In this document: piece after piece, positions 11,365-19,950 of the stretch
Position numbering within the stretch: position 1 is the first letter of the stretch
How the letters are laid out: each line of letters opens with the position of its first letter
NCBI RefSeq assembly: GCF_006386545.1
Contig: NZ_SWAR01000007.1
Location: 124,001 to 188,000, forward strand
Origin: Methylibium rhizosphaerae
GTDB lineage: Bacteria; Pseudomonadota; Gammaproteobacteria; Burkholderiales; Burkholderiaceae_C
Length of the DNA stretch: 64,000 nucleotides
Direction of reading: 5' to 3'
Notes under the pieces: model-generated
The model's input: the letters and a program-made list of their open reading frames with translations, nothing else
Told to the model about the DNA's origin: nothing
Databases searched by the model: none
Program-made: the position numbers and the translations under genes

Positions 11365-12609
11365 ATGATGAAGGTCTTCTGCGGGTTCTTCCTCGCATGC
11401 ACGGTCGCGGGCGCGGCCGCCCAGGAACACTGGAGCGCCGAGCAGATCGGCACGCTCGGCGGCTGGTACACCAGCGCTGCGGCACTGAACGACCGGGGCG
11501 AAGTGGTCGGCGTGTCGTCCAACGTGGAGCACGACAACCATGCTTTCCTCTACAGCGGCGGGCGGCTGCACGACCTCGGCACGCTGGGCGGCACCGCCAG
11601 CGGCGCCACCGGCATCAACAACGCCGGGCAGGTGGTCGGCTGGTCGTTCGGCAGCGACGGCGGCCATCGTGCCTTCCTCTACGGCGCCGGGCGCATGCAG
11701 GACATCACGCCGGCCGGCGTGGAGCATGCCGGCGCCCTCGCCATCAACCAGCGGGGCCAGGTGGCCGGGTGGTCGCAGACACGCAGCGCCGACGGCGCGG
11801 TGCAATGGCGCGGGTTCACCCACAGCAGCAGCACCGGAGCGACCACCGCCATCGGCACGCTGGGCGGAGCCCACAGCCATGTGCGCGCCATCAACAACAC
11901 CGGCCAGGTGGTCGGCGAGTCGAACCTCTCCGGCAATGGCGAGTCGCATGCCTACCTCCATGACGGCAGCAGCATGACCGCGCTCGGCCATCTGGGCGGC
12001 GCGCAAAGCGGTGCCACCGCCATCAACGAGGCAGGCGACGTGGTGGGACATGCCAGCCTGCCCGACGGTGAGCAGCATGCCTTCCTGTGGCGCGACGGCA
12101 CCCTGACCGACATGGGCACGCTGGGCGGCACGCAAAGCCGCGCGGCCGACATCAACGACCGCGGCCAGGCCGTCGGCCATGCGAGCCTGGCCGGCGACGA
12201 GACCTTCCGGGCCTTCCTCTTCGATCAGGGCCGCATGACCGACCTGGGCACGCTGGGCGGTGCCTCGAGCCAGGCCCTGGGCATCAACAGCCTGGGCCAG
12301 GTCGTGGGCTGGGCGGAGATCGGCTCGCCGGCGCCCGGCGAAACGAACCGCCATGTCTTCTTCTACGACAACGGCGTGATGACCGACCTGACCCGCTGGG
12401 TGATGCGCTCGTTCGACATCGTGGCCGACGTCGACCCGTACTCGGTGCTGCTCAACGACGTGGGCCAGGTGGTGCTTTCCGCCACCTTCCACACCGGCGA
12501 CCGCGGCCTGTTCCTGCTGTCGCCGGCGCCCGAGCCGCTCACCTATGCGCTGATGCTGGCCGGGCTGGCGGCACTGGCCGCACTGCGGCGGCGCCAGCGG
12601 CCCGGCTGA
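11365..12609 (+). CDS. HAF-repeat PEP-CTERM protein
   Basis: A 414-residue exported protein. A signal peptide occupies residues 1-20 (cleavage near AGAAAQ). The body is made of seven repeats of about 45-55 residues of the form LGTLGG...AxxINxxGQVVGxS...HAFLY, the HAF extracellular repeat, probably forming a beta-propeller-like fold. The C terminus is PEPLTYALMLAGLAALAAL followed by RRRQR, a PEP-CTERM sorting tail: motif, hydrophobic helix, arginines. Such tails are processed by exosortase in organisms that make exopolysaccharide. Two tandem ATGs follow GAGAGGGG. Its function beyond surface or matrix association is unknown. Confidence 0.88.
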   Translation: MMKVFCGFFLACTVAGAAAQEHWSAEQIGTLGGWYTSAAALNDRGEVVGVSSNVEHDNHAFLYSGGRLHDLGTLGGTASGATGINNAGQVVGWSFGSDGGHRAFLYGAGRMQDITPAGVEHAGALAINQRGQVAGWSQTRSADGAVQWRGFTHSSSTGATTAIGTLGGAHSHVRAINNTGQVVGESNLSGNGESHAYLHDGSSMTALGHLGGAQSGATAINEAGDVVGHASLPDGEQHAFLWRDGTLTDMGTLGGTQSRAADINDRGQAVGHASLAGDETFRAFLFDQGRMTDLGTLGGASSQALGINSLGQVVGWAEIGSPAPGETNRHVFFYDNGVMTDLTRWVMRSFDIVADVDPYSVLLNDVGQVVLSATFHTGDRGLFLLSPAPEPLTYALMLAGLAALAALRRRQRPG

Positions 12610-12638
12610 GCGGCCTCAGGCCGCCGATCGAACCGGGG

Positions 12639-14192
12639 TCAGAGGTCGCGAGCCCAGGTCTTGCCCTCGTCCGTCGAGCGCAGGATCGATCCGTTGCGCA
12701 GGAAGGCCAGCAACGCGCCGCTGCTGCGGTCGACCATGATCTCGCGCACGCTGGCCGGGTCGCCGCCCGGCGGCGTACCGCTCACGGCCCAGGTGCGGCC
12801 GCCATCGCGGCTGGCCATGAGCCCGTACTCGCCGGCGAACATGCCTGGCTTGATGGGTGCCACGGCATAGGCGGTTTTGCGGTCGGCGAACGTGATGGCC
12901 TGGACGAACCGGCTGGTGTCCAGGTCGACCCACTTGCGCCCGCCATCGGTGGACACGAGCGTGGTGCGCACGAGCGTGACGGCCTGCATCACCAGCATGC
13001 CGTCGGGCAAGGCGGAAACGCTCAGCACCGACTGGCCCGTCGAGATGCGCTCGATCTTTTCGGTATCGGCATCGACCACCTGGAACTCGCCGTTGGGCAT
13101 CATCACGCCCACGCGATTGCCGGTCGCTACCGCAGTGGCCCCCTGCCAGGGCACGTTGAGCGAACGCTCGTCGGCGAAGCTTCCGATCTTGCGCCAGCCG
13201 CCGGCCAGTGCGTCGCTGCTCACGAAGGCCGTCCATTCGGACCCCTGGCGTGCCAGCACCACCACCTTGCCGTTGGGCAGCGGCTCGGCGGCGGCGATGA
13301 GCCCCGGCGACGGAGAAGCGAGCGAAGTCCAGGTCTTGCCTTCGTCCGACGAGTAGCGCAACAGCCCCTCTTCACCGCCGACCAGCAGGCCGCCTCGATA
13401 AGGCCGCACCGATTCGACGGCCTTCCACGAACCGACGTCGAGTTCGCGCCACGCCTTCTCACCGCCCTTGCGCCACACCAGCCTGCCCATCTTGCTGCCC
13501 GCATAGATGTCGCCCGCGCCGGTGACGCTCAGGCCGTACATCGCAGGCGCCAGCCGCTTGATCAGAGGGGCCAGCGCCACGCGACGGGTCATGTGGGGCT
13601 CCAGCTCGAACGAATGCACCGGCCGGCCGCGCGTCTGCTCCGCAAGGGCCGGGAACAGGCTTTCGAAGGTGGCCGTCAACTCGGCGTCGGGCGGTACGTA
13701 GCCCACGTTGAAGCGGGAGCCATCCAGCGGCTGCACCAGCACGGTTCCGAGCAGCGTCACCTCGCCCGGGCGGACCTCGAACGAACTCAGCATCGACCCG
13801 ATGGGGAAGGTGTAGGTGGCATTGCCCGACGAGCCCACCGCGTCCTTCACCGTGTAGCGCCCGGGCGCGATCATGCCGCTGAAGATGGCTGTCGAGCGGG
13901 TGGTGGCACGCGTGCGCGACAGCAGCAGGATCTCGGGCTGCGGCGGCTGGGGCGCGCCCGGTTCCACCACGCGCCGGAGCTGGATGGACGACAGCGTTTC
14001 GGCCGGGTCCCACTCGGTGCGGCTGTTGGTGATGAGCTTGAGCACCACCGCGCCTTCCTGTCCGGTGAGCTTGCGCTCCACCGCGATGGGCGCCACGGGC
14101 GTGGCGCAGGCGGCCAGCATCGCGACCATGACGGCACATGCCGCCGCTCGTGCTGCGCGCACCGCGGCAGCACACTTCCAGGTGTTCAGCAT
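12639..14192 (-). CDS. Asp-box (BNR) repeat lipoprotein
   Basis: A 517-residue predicted lipoprotein of unknown role. The signal peptide ends in a lipobox MLAAC with the lipidated cysteine near residue 29. The N-terminal half (to about 215) is a separate domain that I do not recognise. The C-terminal half carries at least four Asp-box motifs (SSDEGKTW, STDGGRKW, SRDGGRTW, STDEGKTW), expected to form a BNR-type beta-propeller. No sialidase catalytic motif is evident. The start follows a strong GGAGGAGGGGGAA site. It lies 44 bases downstream of zipA on the same strand and converges with the HAF gene. Confidence 0.8.
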   Translation of the reverse strand: MLNTWKCAAAVRAARAAACAVMVAMLAACATPVAPIAVERKLTGQEGAVVLKLITNSRTEWDPAETLSSIQLRRVVEPGAPQPPQPEILLLSRTRATTRSTAIFSGMIAPGRYTVKDAVGSSGNATYTFPIGSMLSSFEVRPGEVTLLGTVLVQPLDGSRFNVGYVPPDAELTATFESLFPALAEQTRGRPVHSFELEPHMTRRVALAPLIKRLAPAMYGLSVTGAGDIYAGSKMGRLVWRKGGEKAWRELDVGSWKAVESVRPYRGGLLVGGEEGLLRYSSDEGKTWTSLASPSPGLIAAAEPLPNGKVVVLARQGSEWTAFVSSDALAGGWRKIGSFADERSLNVPWQGATAVATGNRVGVMMPNGEFQVVDADTEKIERISTGQSVLSVSALPDGMLVMQAVTLVRTTLVSTDGGRKWVDLDTSRFVQAITFADRKTAYAVAPIKPGMFAGEYGLMASRDGGRTWAVSGTPPGGDPASVREIMVDRSSGALLAFLRNGSILRSTDEGKTWARDL

Positions 14193-14236
14193 TTCCCCCT
14201 CCTCCTCGGTATCTCGACGATGTCCGGCCACAGGCC

Positions 14237-15310
14237 CTAGCTGAACAGGCGCCGCGCCACCTGCGAGCCGGCCGCCACGTCACGTTCGGCCAGCGTCGCG
14301 TACAGCTGCTCCAGTTCCTGTCCGATGGCACTGAACGACTGCGGATGCAGGGGCTGCCCGCCGTCGTCGTAGAGCTCGGCATCGAGCGCGAGCCGCAGCG
14401 CTTCGCCGGCGGCGCACCAGGCCTGGAACGGCTGGGCGGCGGGCGCCGTCTGCGGCACGTCGAACGCCAGCGTCAGCTCACGCACCGCGGCCTGGGCCGG
14501 GTCCTCGGCAAAGGCGGCCTGCGCGTCGAACTGCAGGCTCAGCACCGGCGGGGCGCCCTCCTCCTGCGCAGGCAGCACCAGCCGCCCGGGAATCACGCCC
14601 GGCACGAAACCATGGCGCGCCGCATGCTGCTGCACATAGCCCAGCGACCAGGCCGCCCCCTTGGCCCGCAGGCGCAGCGCGAGCTGCGCATCGTGCTGGC
14701 TGGCAAAGGCGTCGAGTTCGCGGGCCCGGGCGACGATGTCGAGCATGTCGGGGAAGTCCGGCATGGCACCCACCGCATCGGCAAAGGCCTGCACCTTCTG
14801 CACGAACTCGGAATATTCGATCTCGTTGAGCGGCCCCAGCCGGTTGGCCATCTGCACGCCCGCCTGGAACTCGCCGTAGCTGCGCCCCAGCGTCGGCTGC
14901 TCCCATTCGCCCGTCTCGGTGCTGAGTCCTTCGACCAGGAAGGGCTTACTGCCGGCGCGACGCGACGGCGGCAGGTGCAGCAATGCCGTCTCGGCGCTGA
15001 CGGGCGCTTCGATGGTGAGGGGCGCGATGGCGTCGATCAGCGCGTCGAGCCGGGCGGTCGAGCGCCTGACCACCAGCGGCGGATCCACGCGTTCGGGCTG
15101 TGCCGGCGCGCCGGCCGGCGCCGGCTCGGCCGGGGGCGAATCTGCCGCAGCATCGCCGAACACCGGTTCGCGCGCCTCCACCGGCGGTGCCGCGTCTGGT
15201 TTGGGAATCGTCCTCACGCCGGCGCGGCGCGTCTGCCAGGCGTTGTGCGCCACCACCGCGGCCAGCACCAGCCCACCCAGCACCGCCAGCCACAGTTGCA
15301 GCGAGCTCAT
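14237..15310 (-). CDS. zipA: ZipA-like cell division protein
   Basis: A 357-residue membrane protein expected to tether FtsZ to the inner membrane in the divisome. An N-terminal transmembrane helix (residues 5-22) is followed by a Pro/Ala-rich linker to about residue 80 and a C-terminal ZipA-like FtsZ-binding domain from about 200, where YSEFVQKVQAFADAVG and the following beta strands can be seen. Compared with E. coli ZipA the linker is short. It begins five bases after the smc stop, so the two are surely in one operon. The assignment rests on position next to smc and overall architecture as much as on sequence. Confidence 0.82.
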   Translation of the reverse strand: MSSLQLWLAVLGGLVLAAVVAHNAWQTRRAGVRTIPKPDAAPPVEAREPVFGDAAADSPPAEPAPAGAPAQPERVDPPLVVRRSTARLDALIDAIAPLTIEAPVSAETALLHLPPSRRAGSKPFLVEGLSTETGEWEQPTLGRSYGEFQAGVQMANRLGPLNEIEYSEFVQKVQAFADAVGAMPDFPDMLDIVARARELDAFASQHDAQLALRLRAKGAAWSLGYVQQHAARHGFVPGVIPGRLVLPAQEEGAPPVLSLQFDAQAAFAEDPAQAAVRELTLAFDVPQTAPAAQPFQAWCAAGEALRLALDAELYDDGGQPLHPQSFSAIGQELEQLYATLAERDVAAGSQVARRLFS

Positions 15311-15315
15311 GGGCG

Positions 15316-18300
15316 TCAGGCTGCCTCGGCCATGCCGATGGCGGCTTCCATGTCGACCGCCACGATGCGCGACACGCCCTGCTCCTGCATGGTCACGCCG
15401 ATCAGCTGCTCGGCCATTTCCATCGCGATCTTGTTGTGGCTGATGAACAGGAACTGGGTGTTGCTCGACATGCTCTTCACCAGCTTGGCATAGCGCTCGG
15501 TGTTGGCGTCGTCCAGCGGCGCGTCCACCTCGTCGAGCAGGCAGAACGGCGCCGGGTTCAGCTGGAAGATGGCGAACACCAGCGCGATCGCGGTGAGCGC
15601 CTTCTCGCCGCCCGACAGCAGGTGGATGGTGCTGTTCTTCTTGCCGGGCGGCTGGGCCATCACCTGCACGCCGGCGTCGAGGATCTCGTCGCCCGTCATC
15701 ACGAGCTTGGCCTGGCCGCCGCCGAAGAGGCTGGGGAACATGCGGCCGAAGTGTTCGTTGACGGTGTTGAAGGTGGCGCCCAGCAGGTCGCGGGTCTCGA
15801 GGTCGATCTTCTGGATGGCACCTTCGAGGGTGGTCATCGCGTCCATCAGGTCGGCCGACTGCGCATCGAGGAAGGTCTTGCGCTCGCGGGCCGAGGTGAG
15901 CTCGTCGAGTGCGGCCAGGTTCACCGCGCCCAGCGCGTTGATGTCGCGGTTGATGCGGTCGATTTCGCTTTGCAGGCCGTAGAGCTTGACGTTGCCTTCC
16001 TCGATGGACCTGGCCAGCGCTTCCAGGTCGACCTGCGCCGCGGTCAGCTGCTCCAGGAACTGCGCGCCGCCCAGTTGCGCAGCCTGCTCCTCCAGCTGCA
16101 GCTTGGTGATGCGCTCGCGCAGCGGGTCGAGACTGCGCTCGAACTCCAGCCGCTGCTCGTCGGCGCGGCGCAGCTGCGCGGACAGGTCGTCGTACTGGCT
16201 GCGCTGCGCCGCCAGCGCGCTTTCGCGCTCCAGCTTCAGCGCCAGCGCTTCCTGCAGGCCGGCCTGCGCCGCCTGGTCGTTGAACTGTGCGAGCTCGTCC
16301 TGCAGCTGCGCGGCCGACTGCTCGTTGGCCGCGATCATCTGCACCGACTGCTCGATGGAGCGCTGCAGTTCGCCGCGGCGCGCGGCCAGGGCCCGCGCCG
16401 AGAACTGCGCCTCCTGTGCCTGGCGCTCCAGCGAACGCAGCTGCTCGCGCGCGTCGTTCAGGCGGCGCTCGGCGGAGATCACCGCCTCGTCGAGCTCGGC
16501 ATGGCGCTCCTGCTCGTTGGCCAGCTGCATGTCGAGCTCCTCGAAGCGCGCTTCACCGGTGACCCGGCGCTCCTGCAGCTCCTCGATGCCCGCGTCGATC
16601 TCGGCCAGCTCACCTTCGATCTGACCGCGGCGCTGGCTGGTCTGCTCGGCCAGCTGCGACAGGCGCAGCGTCTCGACCTGCAGCTGGTGGGTGCGCGTCT
16701 GGCCTTCGGCCGTCTCGCGGCGTGCGGTCACGAGGCGCTGCGAGGCCTCGGTATAGGCCGCCTCGGCCCGCACCAGCGCGCTGCGCGCCTCCTCGACGAT
16801 GAGCGACTGGGCGCGCACCTGCTTCTCGAGGTTCTCGATCTCCTGGGCACGGGCCAGCATGCCGGCCTGCTCGGAGTCGGGCGCATAGAAGGCCACCGCG
16901 AATTGCGACACCGCATGGCCGGCCCGGGTCATGATGACTTCGCCGTGGGTGAGCTTGCCGCGGCTGGCCAGCGCTTCGTCGAGCGAGCCGGCGGTATAGA
17001 CGCCTTCGAGCCAGTCGTTGAGCAGCGCCTGCAGGCCGTTGTCGTTCAGCCGCAGCAGGTCCGAAAGCCGGGGCAGCGTCTGGTGGGTGTTGGCAATGGC
17101 GCCCGCCGGCGGCGTGTAGAAGGCCAGCTTGGCCGGCGGCGCGTCGTTCTCGAAGGCGCGCACGGTCTCGACCCGGCCCACCTCGAGCGCGTTGAGCCGC
17201 TCCCGCAGCGCCGCCTCGAGCGCCGTTTCCCAGCCGGTTTCGATGTGGACCTTGGTCCACAGGCCGGCCAGCCCGTCGAGGCCATGCTTGGCAAGCCACG
17301 GCTTGAGCTTGCCTTCGGTCTGCACCTTTTCCTGCAATGCACGCAGCGCCTCCAGCCGCGCGCTGAGATCGGCCTGGCGAGCCGCTTCGGCGTTGACCTG
17401 CTCCTGGCGGGCCCGGCGGTCTTCGTCGAGTGCGGGCACCTGCTCGGTGAGCTCGTGCAGCCGCGCCTCGGCCACCGCCTGCGCCTCCTCGAGCCCGGCG
17501 AGCTGCTGCTTCATCTCGGCCAGGCGCGCTTCGTCCGGCACGGCCAGGCCCTGGCGTTCGCCGGCCAGGCGCTCGCGGCGCTGCGTCAGGGCACGGTTCT
17601 GCTCGTCGATGTTGCGCGACTCGGCGGCCAGCAGCTGGATCTGCTGCTGCACCTGCGCCACGTGGCCGCGCTGCTCGTTGCTCCTGGCCTGGGCCGCGCG
17701 CACTGCGTCTTCGTGGCCGGGCAAGGCGCCCGACTGTTCTTCGGCCTGCGCCGCCAGCACCTCGGCCTGTTCCTCGGCCGCGGCGATCTGCTCGGCGATG
17801 TGCTCGAGCTCGTCGGCGCCCTGCTGGCGACGCTCGTTCCACTGCTCGTTCTGCATCTTCAGTTCGGCCAGGCGGGTCTCGACCCTAGCGCGGCCTTCGA
17901 CGACATAGCGGATGCGCTCCTCGAGGCGGCTCACCTCGAGGGCGGCCTCGGCGAGCGACCCCTGTGCGGTGTGCAGCGCGTCGCTGGCCTCGTAATGCGC
18001 CTGGCGCACATGCTCGAGCTCGGCTTCCACATGGCGCAGTTCGGCCAGGCGCGCCTCCAGCGCGTTGGTGGCCTCGAGCACGGCCTTCTTGACGCGTTCT
18101 TCCTCGCCGGCCGCGTCGCGGTGCTTCAGGAACCACAGCTGGTGCAGCTTCAGCGTGCCCTGCTCCTGCAGGCCGCGGTACTGGGTGGCGACCTCGGCCT
18201 GCTTCTCCAGCTTGTCGAGGTTGTTGTTCAGCTCGCGCAGGATGTCTTCGACCCGGGTGAGGTTCTCGCGGGTGTCCTTCAGGCGGTTTTCCGTCTCGCG

Positions 18301-18831
18301 GCGGCGTTCCTTGTACTTGGACACGCCGGCCGCCTCTTCGAGGAACAGCCGCAGTTCCTCGGGCTTGGACTCGATGATCCGGCTGATCGTGCCCTGGCCG
18401 ATGATGGCGTAGGCGCGCGGGCCCAGGCCGGTGCCCAGAAAGACGTCCTGCACGTCGCGGCGGCGCACCGGCTGGTTGTTGATGTAGTAGCTCGAGGTGC
18501 CGTCGCGGGTGAGTACGCGCTTGACGGCGATCTCGGTGTACTGGTTCCACTGGCCGCCGGCACGCGCGTCTTCGTTGCTGAACACCAGCTCCACGCTGGA
18601 GCGGCTGGCCGGCTTGCGGCTGCCCGAGCCGTTGAAGATCACGTCCTGCATCGACTCGCCGCGCAGCTCCGACGCCTTCGACTCGCCCAGCACCCAGCGC
18701 ACCGCGTCCATGATGTTGGACTTGCCGCAGCCGTTGGGGCCCACGACGCCGACGAGCTGGCCGGGAAGCTGGAAGTTGGTGGGTTCGGCAAACGACTTGA
18801 AGCCGGAGAGCTTGATGGAATTCAGGCGCAT
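15316..18831 (-). CDS. smc: Chromosome segregation protein SMC
   Basis: A 1,171-residue SMC ATPase that compacts and segregates chromosomes. The N-terminal head holds Walker A GPNGCGKS at residues 31-38. Two long coiled-coil arms rich in Glu, Gln, Ala and Arg flank a hinge around residues 510-660 (GLAGLWTKV, LPRLSDLL). The C-terminal head has the signature LLSGGEKALTAIAL and Walker B FCLLDEVDAPLDD. The length is typical (about 1,170-1,190). It is the first gene of smc-zipA, and a terminator-like hairpin pointing towards it lies 54 bases upstream of its start. Confidence 0.97.
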   Translation of the reverse strand: MRLNSIKLSGFKSFAEPTNFQLPGQLVGVVGPNGCGKSNIMDAVRWVLGESKASELRGESMQDVIFNGSGSRKPASRSSVELVFSNEDARAGGQWNQYTEIAVKRVLTRDGTSSYYINNQPVRRRDVQDVFLGTGLGPRAYAIIGQGTISRIIESKPEELRLFLEEAAGVSKYKERRRETENRLKDTRENLTRVEDILRELNNNLDKLEKQAEVATQYRGLQEQGTLKLHQLWFLKHRDAAGEEERVKKAVLEATNALEARLAELRHVEAELEHVRQAHYEASDALHTAQGSLAEAALEVSRLEERIRYVVEGRARVETRLAELKMQNEQWNERRQQGADELEHIAEQIAAAEEQAEVLAAQAEEQSGALPGHEDAVRAAQARSNEQRGHVAQVQQQIQLLAAESRNIDEQNRALTQRRERLAGERQGLAVPDEARLAEMKQQLAGLEEAQAVAEARLHELTEQVPALDEDRRARQEQVNAEAARQADLSARLEALRALQEKVQTEGKLKPWLAKHGLDGLAGLWTKVHIETGWETALEAALRERLNALEVGRVETVRAFENDAPPAKLAFYTPPAGAIANTHQTLPRLSDLLRLNDNGLQALLNDWLEGVYTAGSLDEALASRGKLTHGEVIMTRAGHAVSQFAVAFYAPDSEQAGMLARAQEIENLEKQVRAQSLIVEEARSALVRAEAAYTEASQRLVTARRETAEGQTRTHQLQVETLRLSQLAEQTSQRRGQIEGELAEIDAGIEELQERRVTGEARFEELDMQLANEQERHAELDEAVISAERRLNDAREQLRSLERQAQEAQFSARALAARRGELQRSIEQSVQMIAANEQSAAQLQDELAQFNDQAAQAGLQEALALKLERESALAAQRSQYDDLSAQLRRADEQRLEFERSLDPLRERITKLQLEEQAAQLGGAQFLEQLTAAQVDLEALARSIEEGNVKLYGLQSEIDRINRDINALGAVNLAALDELTSARERKTFLDAQSADLMDAMTTLEGAIQKIDLETRDLLGATFNTVNEHFGRMFPSLFGGGQAKLVMTGDEILDAGVQVMAQPPGKKNSTIHLLSGGEKALTAIALVFAIFQLNPAPFCLLDEVDAPLDDANTERYAKLVKSMSSNTQFLFISHNKIAMEMAEQLIGVTMQEQGVSRIVAVDMEAAIGMAEAA

Positions 18832-18884
18832 GCTGGCGGCTCATCGCGGCGGCCTGGGCGGCGCCGCTAACCCGTTGATCTAAA

Positions 18885-18909
18885 AGAAAAAACCTGCAGG
18901 GCTGCAGGG
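18885..18909 (-). terminator. Rho-independent-like hairpin upstream of smc
   Basis: Read on the minus strand, CCTGC and GCAGG arms (18904-18908 and 18893-18897) enclose six bases and are followed by TTTTTTCTTTT, the form of an intrinsic terminator. It ends 54 bases before the smc start codon. It could stop antisense transcription coming from the queF side, or act as an attenuator in an smc leader. Confidence 0.5.
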
Positions 18910-18998
18910 CGGAAAGCGGGCCGGATGATACCATCGCGCCCTCCCTCGAACTGTCAGCAAACGCACCCCATGCCCCCGGCTTCGGGTGCCTGTCATCC

Positions 18999-19475
18999 AT
19001 GGCCAAGTCCACCACCAGAGCCCCCGCCCCGAAACAGCGCGAGATGCCGGTCAACCCGCCGACCGCGCCGTCGAAGGAACTGCACGTCTTCCCCAACCCG
19101 AGCCCGAAGCGGGACTACGTCATCCAGTTCCAGATCCCCGAGTTCACCTGCCACTGCCCGCTGACCGGCCAGCCGGACTTCGCGCACTTCACGATCGACT
19201 GCATCGCCGACAAGCTGTGCATCGAGCTAAAGAGCCTGAAGATGTACATGTGGAGCTACCGCAACGAAGGTGCGTTCCACGAGAAGGTCACCAACGACAT
19301 CCTCGACGACATCGTGAAGGCCATCGACCCGCGTTTCGTGCGCATCACGGCGAAGTGGTACGTGCGCGGCGGCATCTACACCAACGTGGTGGTCGAGCAT
19401 CGCAAGAAGGGCTGGAAGCCGCAGCCGTTGGTGACGCTGCCGGCGCACGCCGCCGAAAGCGGGCTGCTGGGCTGA
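18999..19475 (+). CDS. queF: NADPH-dependent preQ0 reductase
   Basis: A 158-residue short-type QueF, which reduces 7-cyano-7-deazaguanine (preQ0) to preQ1 in queuosine biosynthesis. The active-site segment [15 protein letters not shown] holds the expected nucleophilic cysteine (53) and aspartate (60). [21 protein letters not shown] is the substrate-binding helix of the family. The first 27 residues are a Pro/Ala-rich extension. No preQ1 riboswitch was recognised upstream, and no other queuosine gene is nearby. The SET-domain gene follows four bases after the stop and is probably co-transcribed. Confidence 0.93.
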   Translation: MAKSTTRAPAPKQREMPVNPPTAPSKELHVFPNPSPKRDYVIQFQIPEFTCHCPLTGQPDFAHFTIDCIADKLCIELKSLKMYMWSYRNEGAFHEKVTNDILDDIVKAIDPRFVRITAKWYVRGGIYTNVVVEHRKKGWKPQPLVTLPAHAAESGLLG

Positions 19476-19479
19476 CGGC

Positions 19480-19908
19480 ATGGCCGCCCTCGCCGGCAAT
19501 CCCAGCTACCAGAAGTTCGCGGTGACGGTGCGCCGCAGCCCGATCGACGGCTTCGGCGTGTTTGCCGCCGAACCCATTCCGCCGCGGCTGAAGATCGGCG
19601 AGATCCGCGGCGAGTCGATCACCGTGGCCGAGGCGCGCCGTCGCGCCGACGGGCAGGAGCGCATCATGATCGTCGAGGTGTCGCACAAGCGTGCCATCGA
19701 CGCATCGAAGTCCACCGACCCGATGCGCTTCACCAACCACTCGTGCGCGCCGAATGCACGCCTGACCATCCGCGACGGCCGCATCGAGTTCTACGCCCAT
19801 CGCGCCATCGCGGTGGGCGAGGAGATCACGGTCAACTACGGCGAAACACACCACGAAGGCCGGCTCACCTGCCGCTGCGGCGCGCCCGGCTGCATCGGCA
19901 AGCTCTGA
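19480..19908 (+). CDS. SET-domain methyltransferase-like protein
   Basis: A 142-residue stand-alone SET domain. The hallmarks are present: RSPIDGFGVFAAEPI at the N terminus, FTNHSCAPNA (cofactor and pseudoknot motif), GEEITVNYG, and a post-SET-like CRCGAPGCIG with three cysteines that could complete a zinc site with the NHSC cysteine. SET proteins transfer methyl from S-adenosylmethionine to lysine. A bacterial substrate is not known from this sequence. It is four bases downstream of queF, suggesting one transcript, though no functional link is evident. Confidence 0.88.
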   Translation: MAALAGNPSYQKFAVTVRRSPIDGFGVFAAEPIPPRLKIGEIRGESITVAEARRRADGQERIMIVEVSHKRAIDASKSTDPMRFTNHSCAPNARLTIRDGRIEFYAHRAIAVGEEITVNYGETHHEGRLTCRCGAPGCIGKL

Positions 19909-19950
19909 GGCCGCCTGCCGCGCAGGCAAGCGGCTTGCCGGTGGGTCAGC

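Noticed and set aside
15100-18870. A long frame opposite smc on the plus strand.
   Set aside because: It is a shadow of the coiled-coil codons of smc. The minus frame has Walker A, signature and Walker B motifs in order.
18961-18998. A preQ1 riboswitch ahead of queF.
   Set aside because: The upstream sequence is short and lacks the small H-type pseudoknot pattern with an A-rich tail; only a terminator-like hairpin facing the other way was found.
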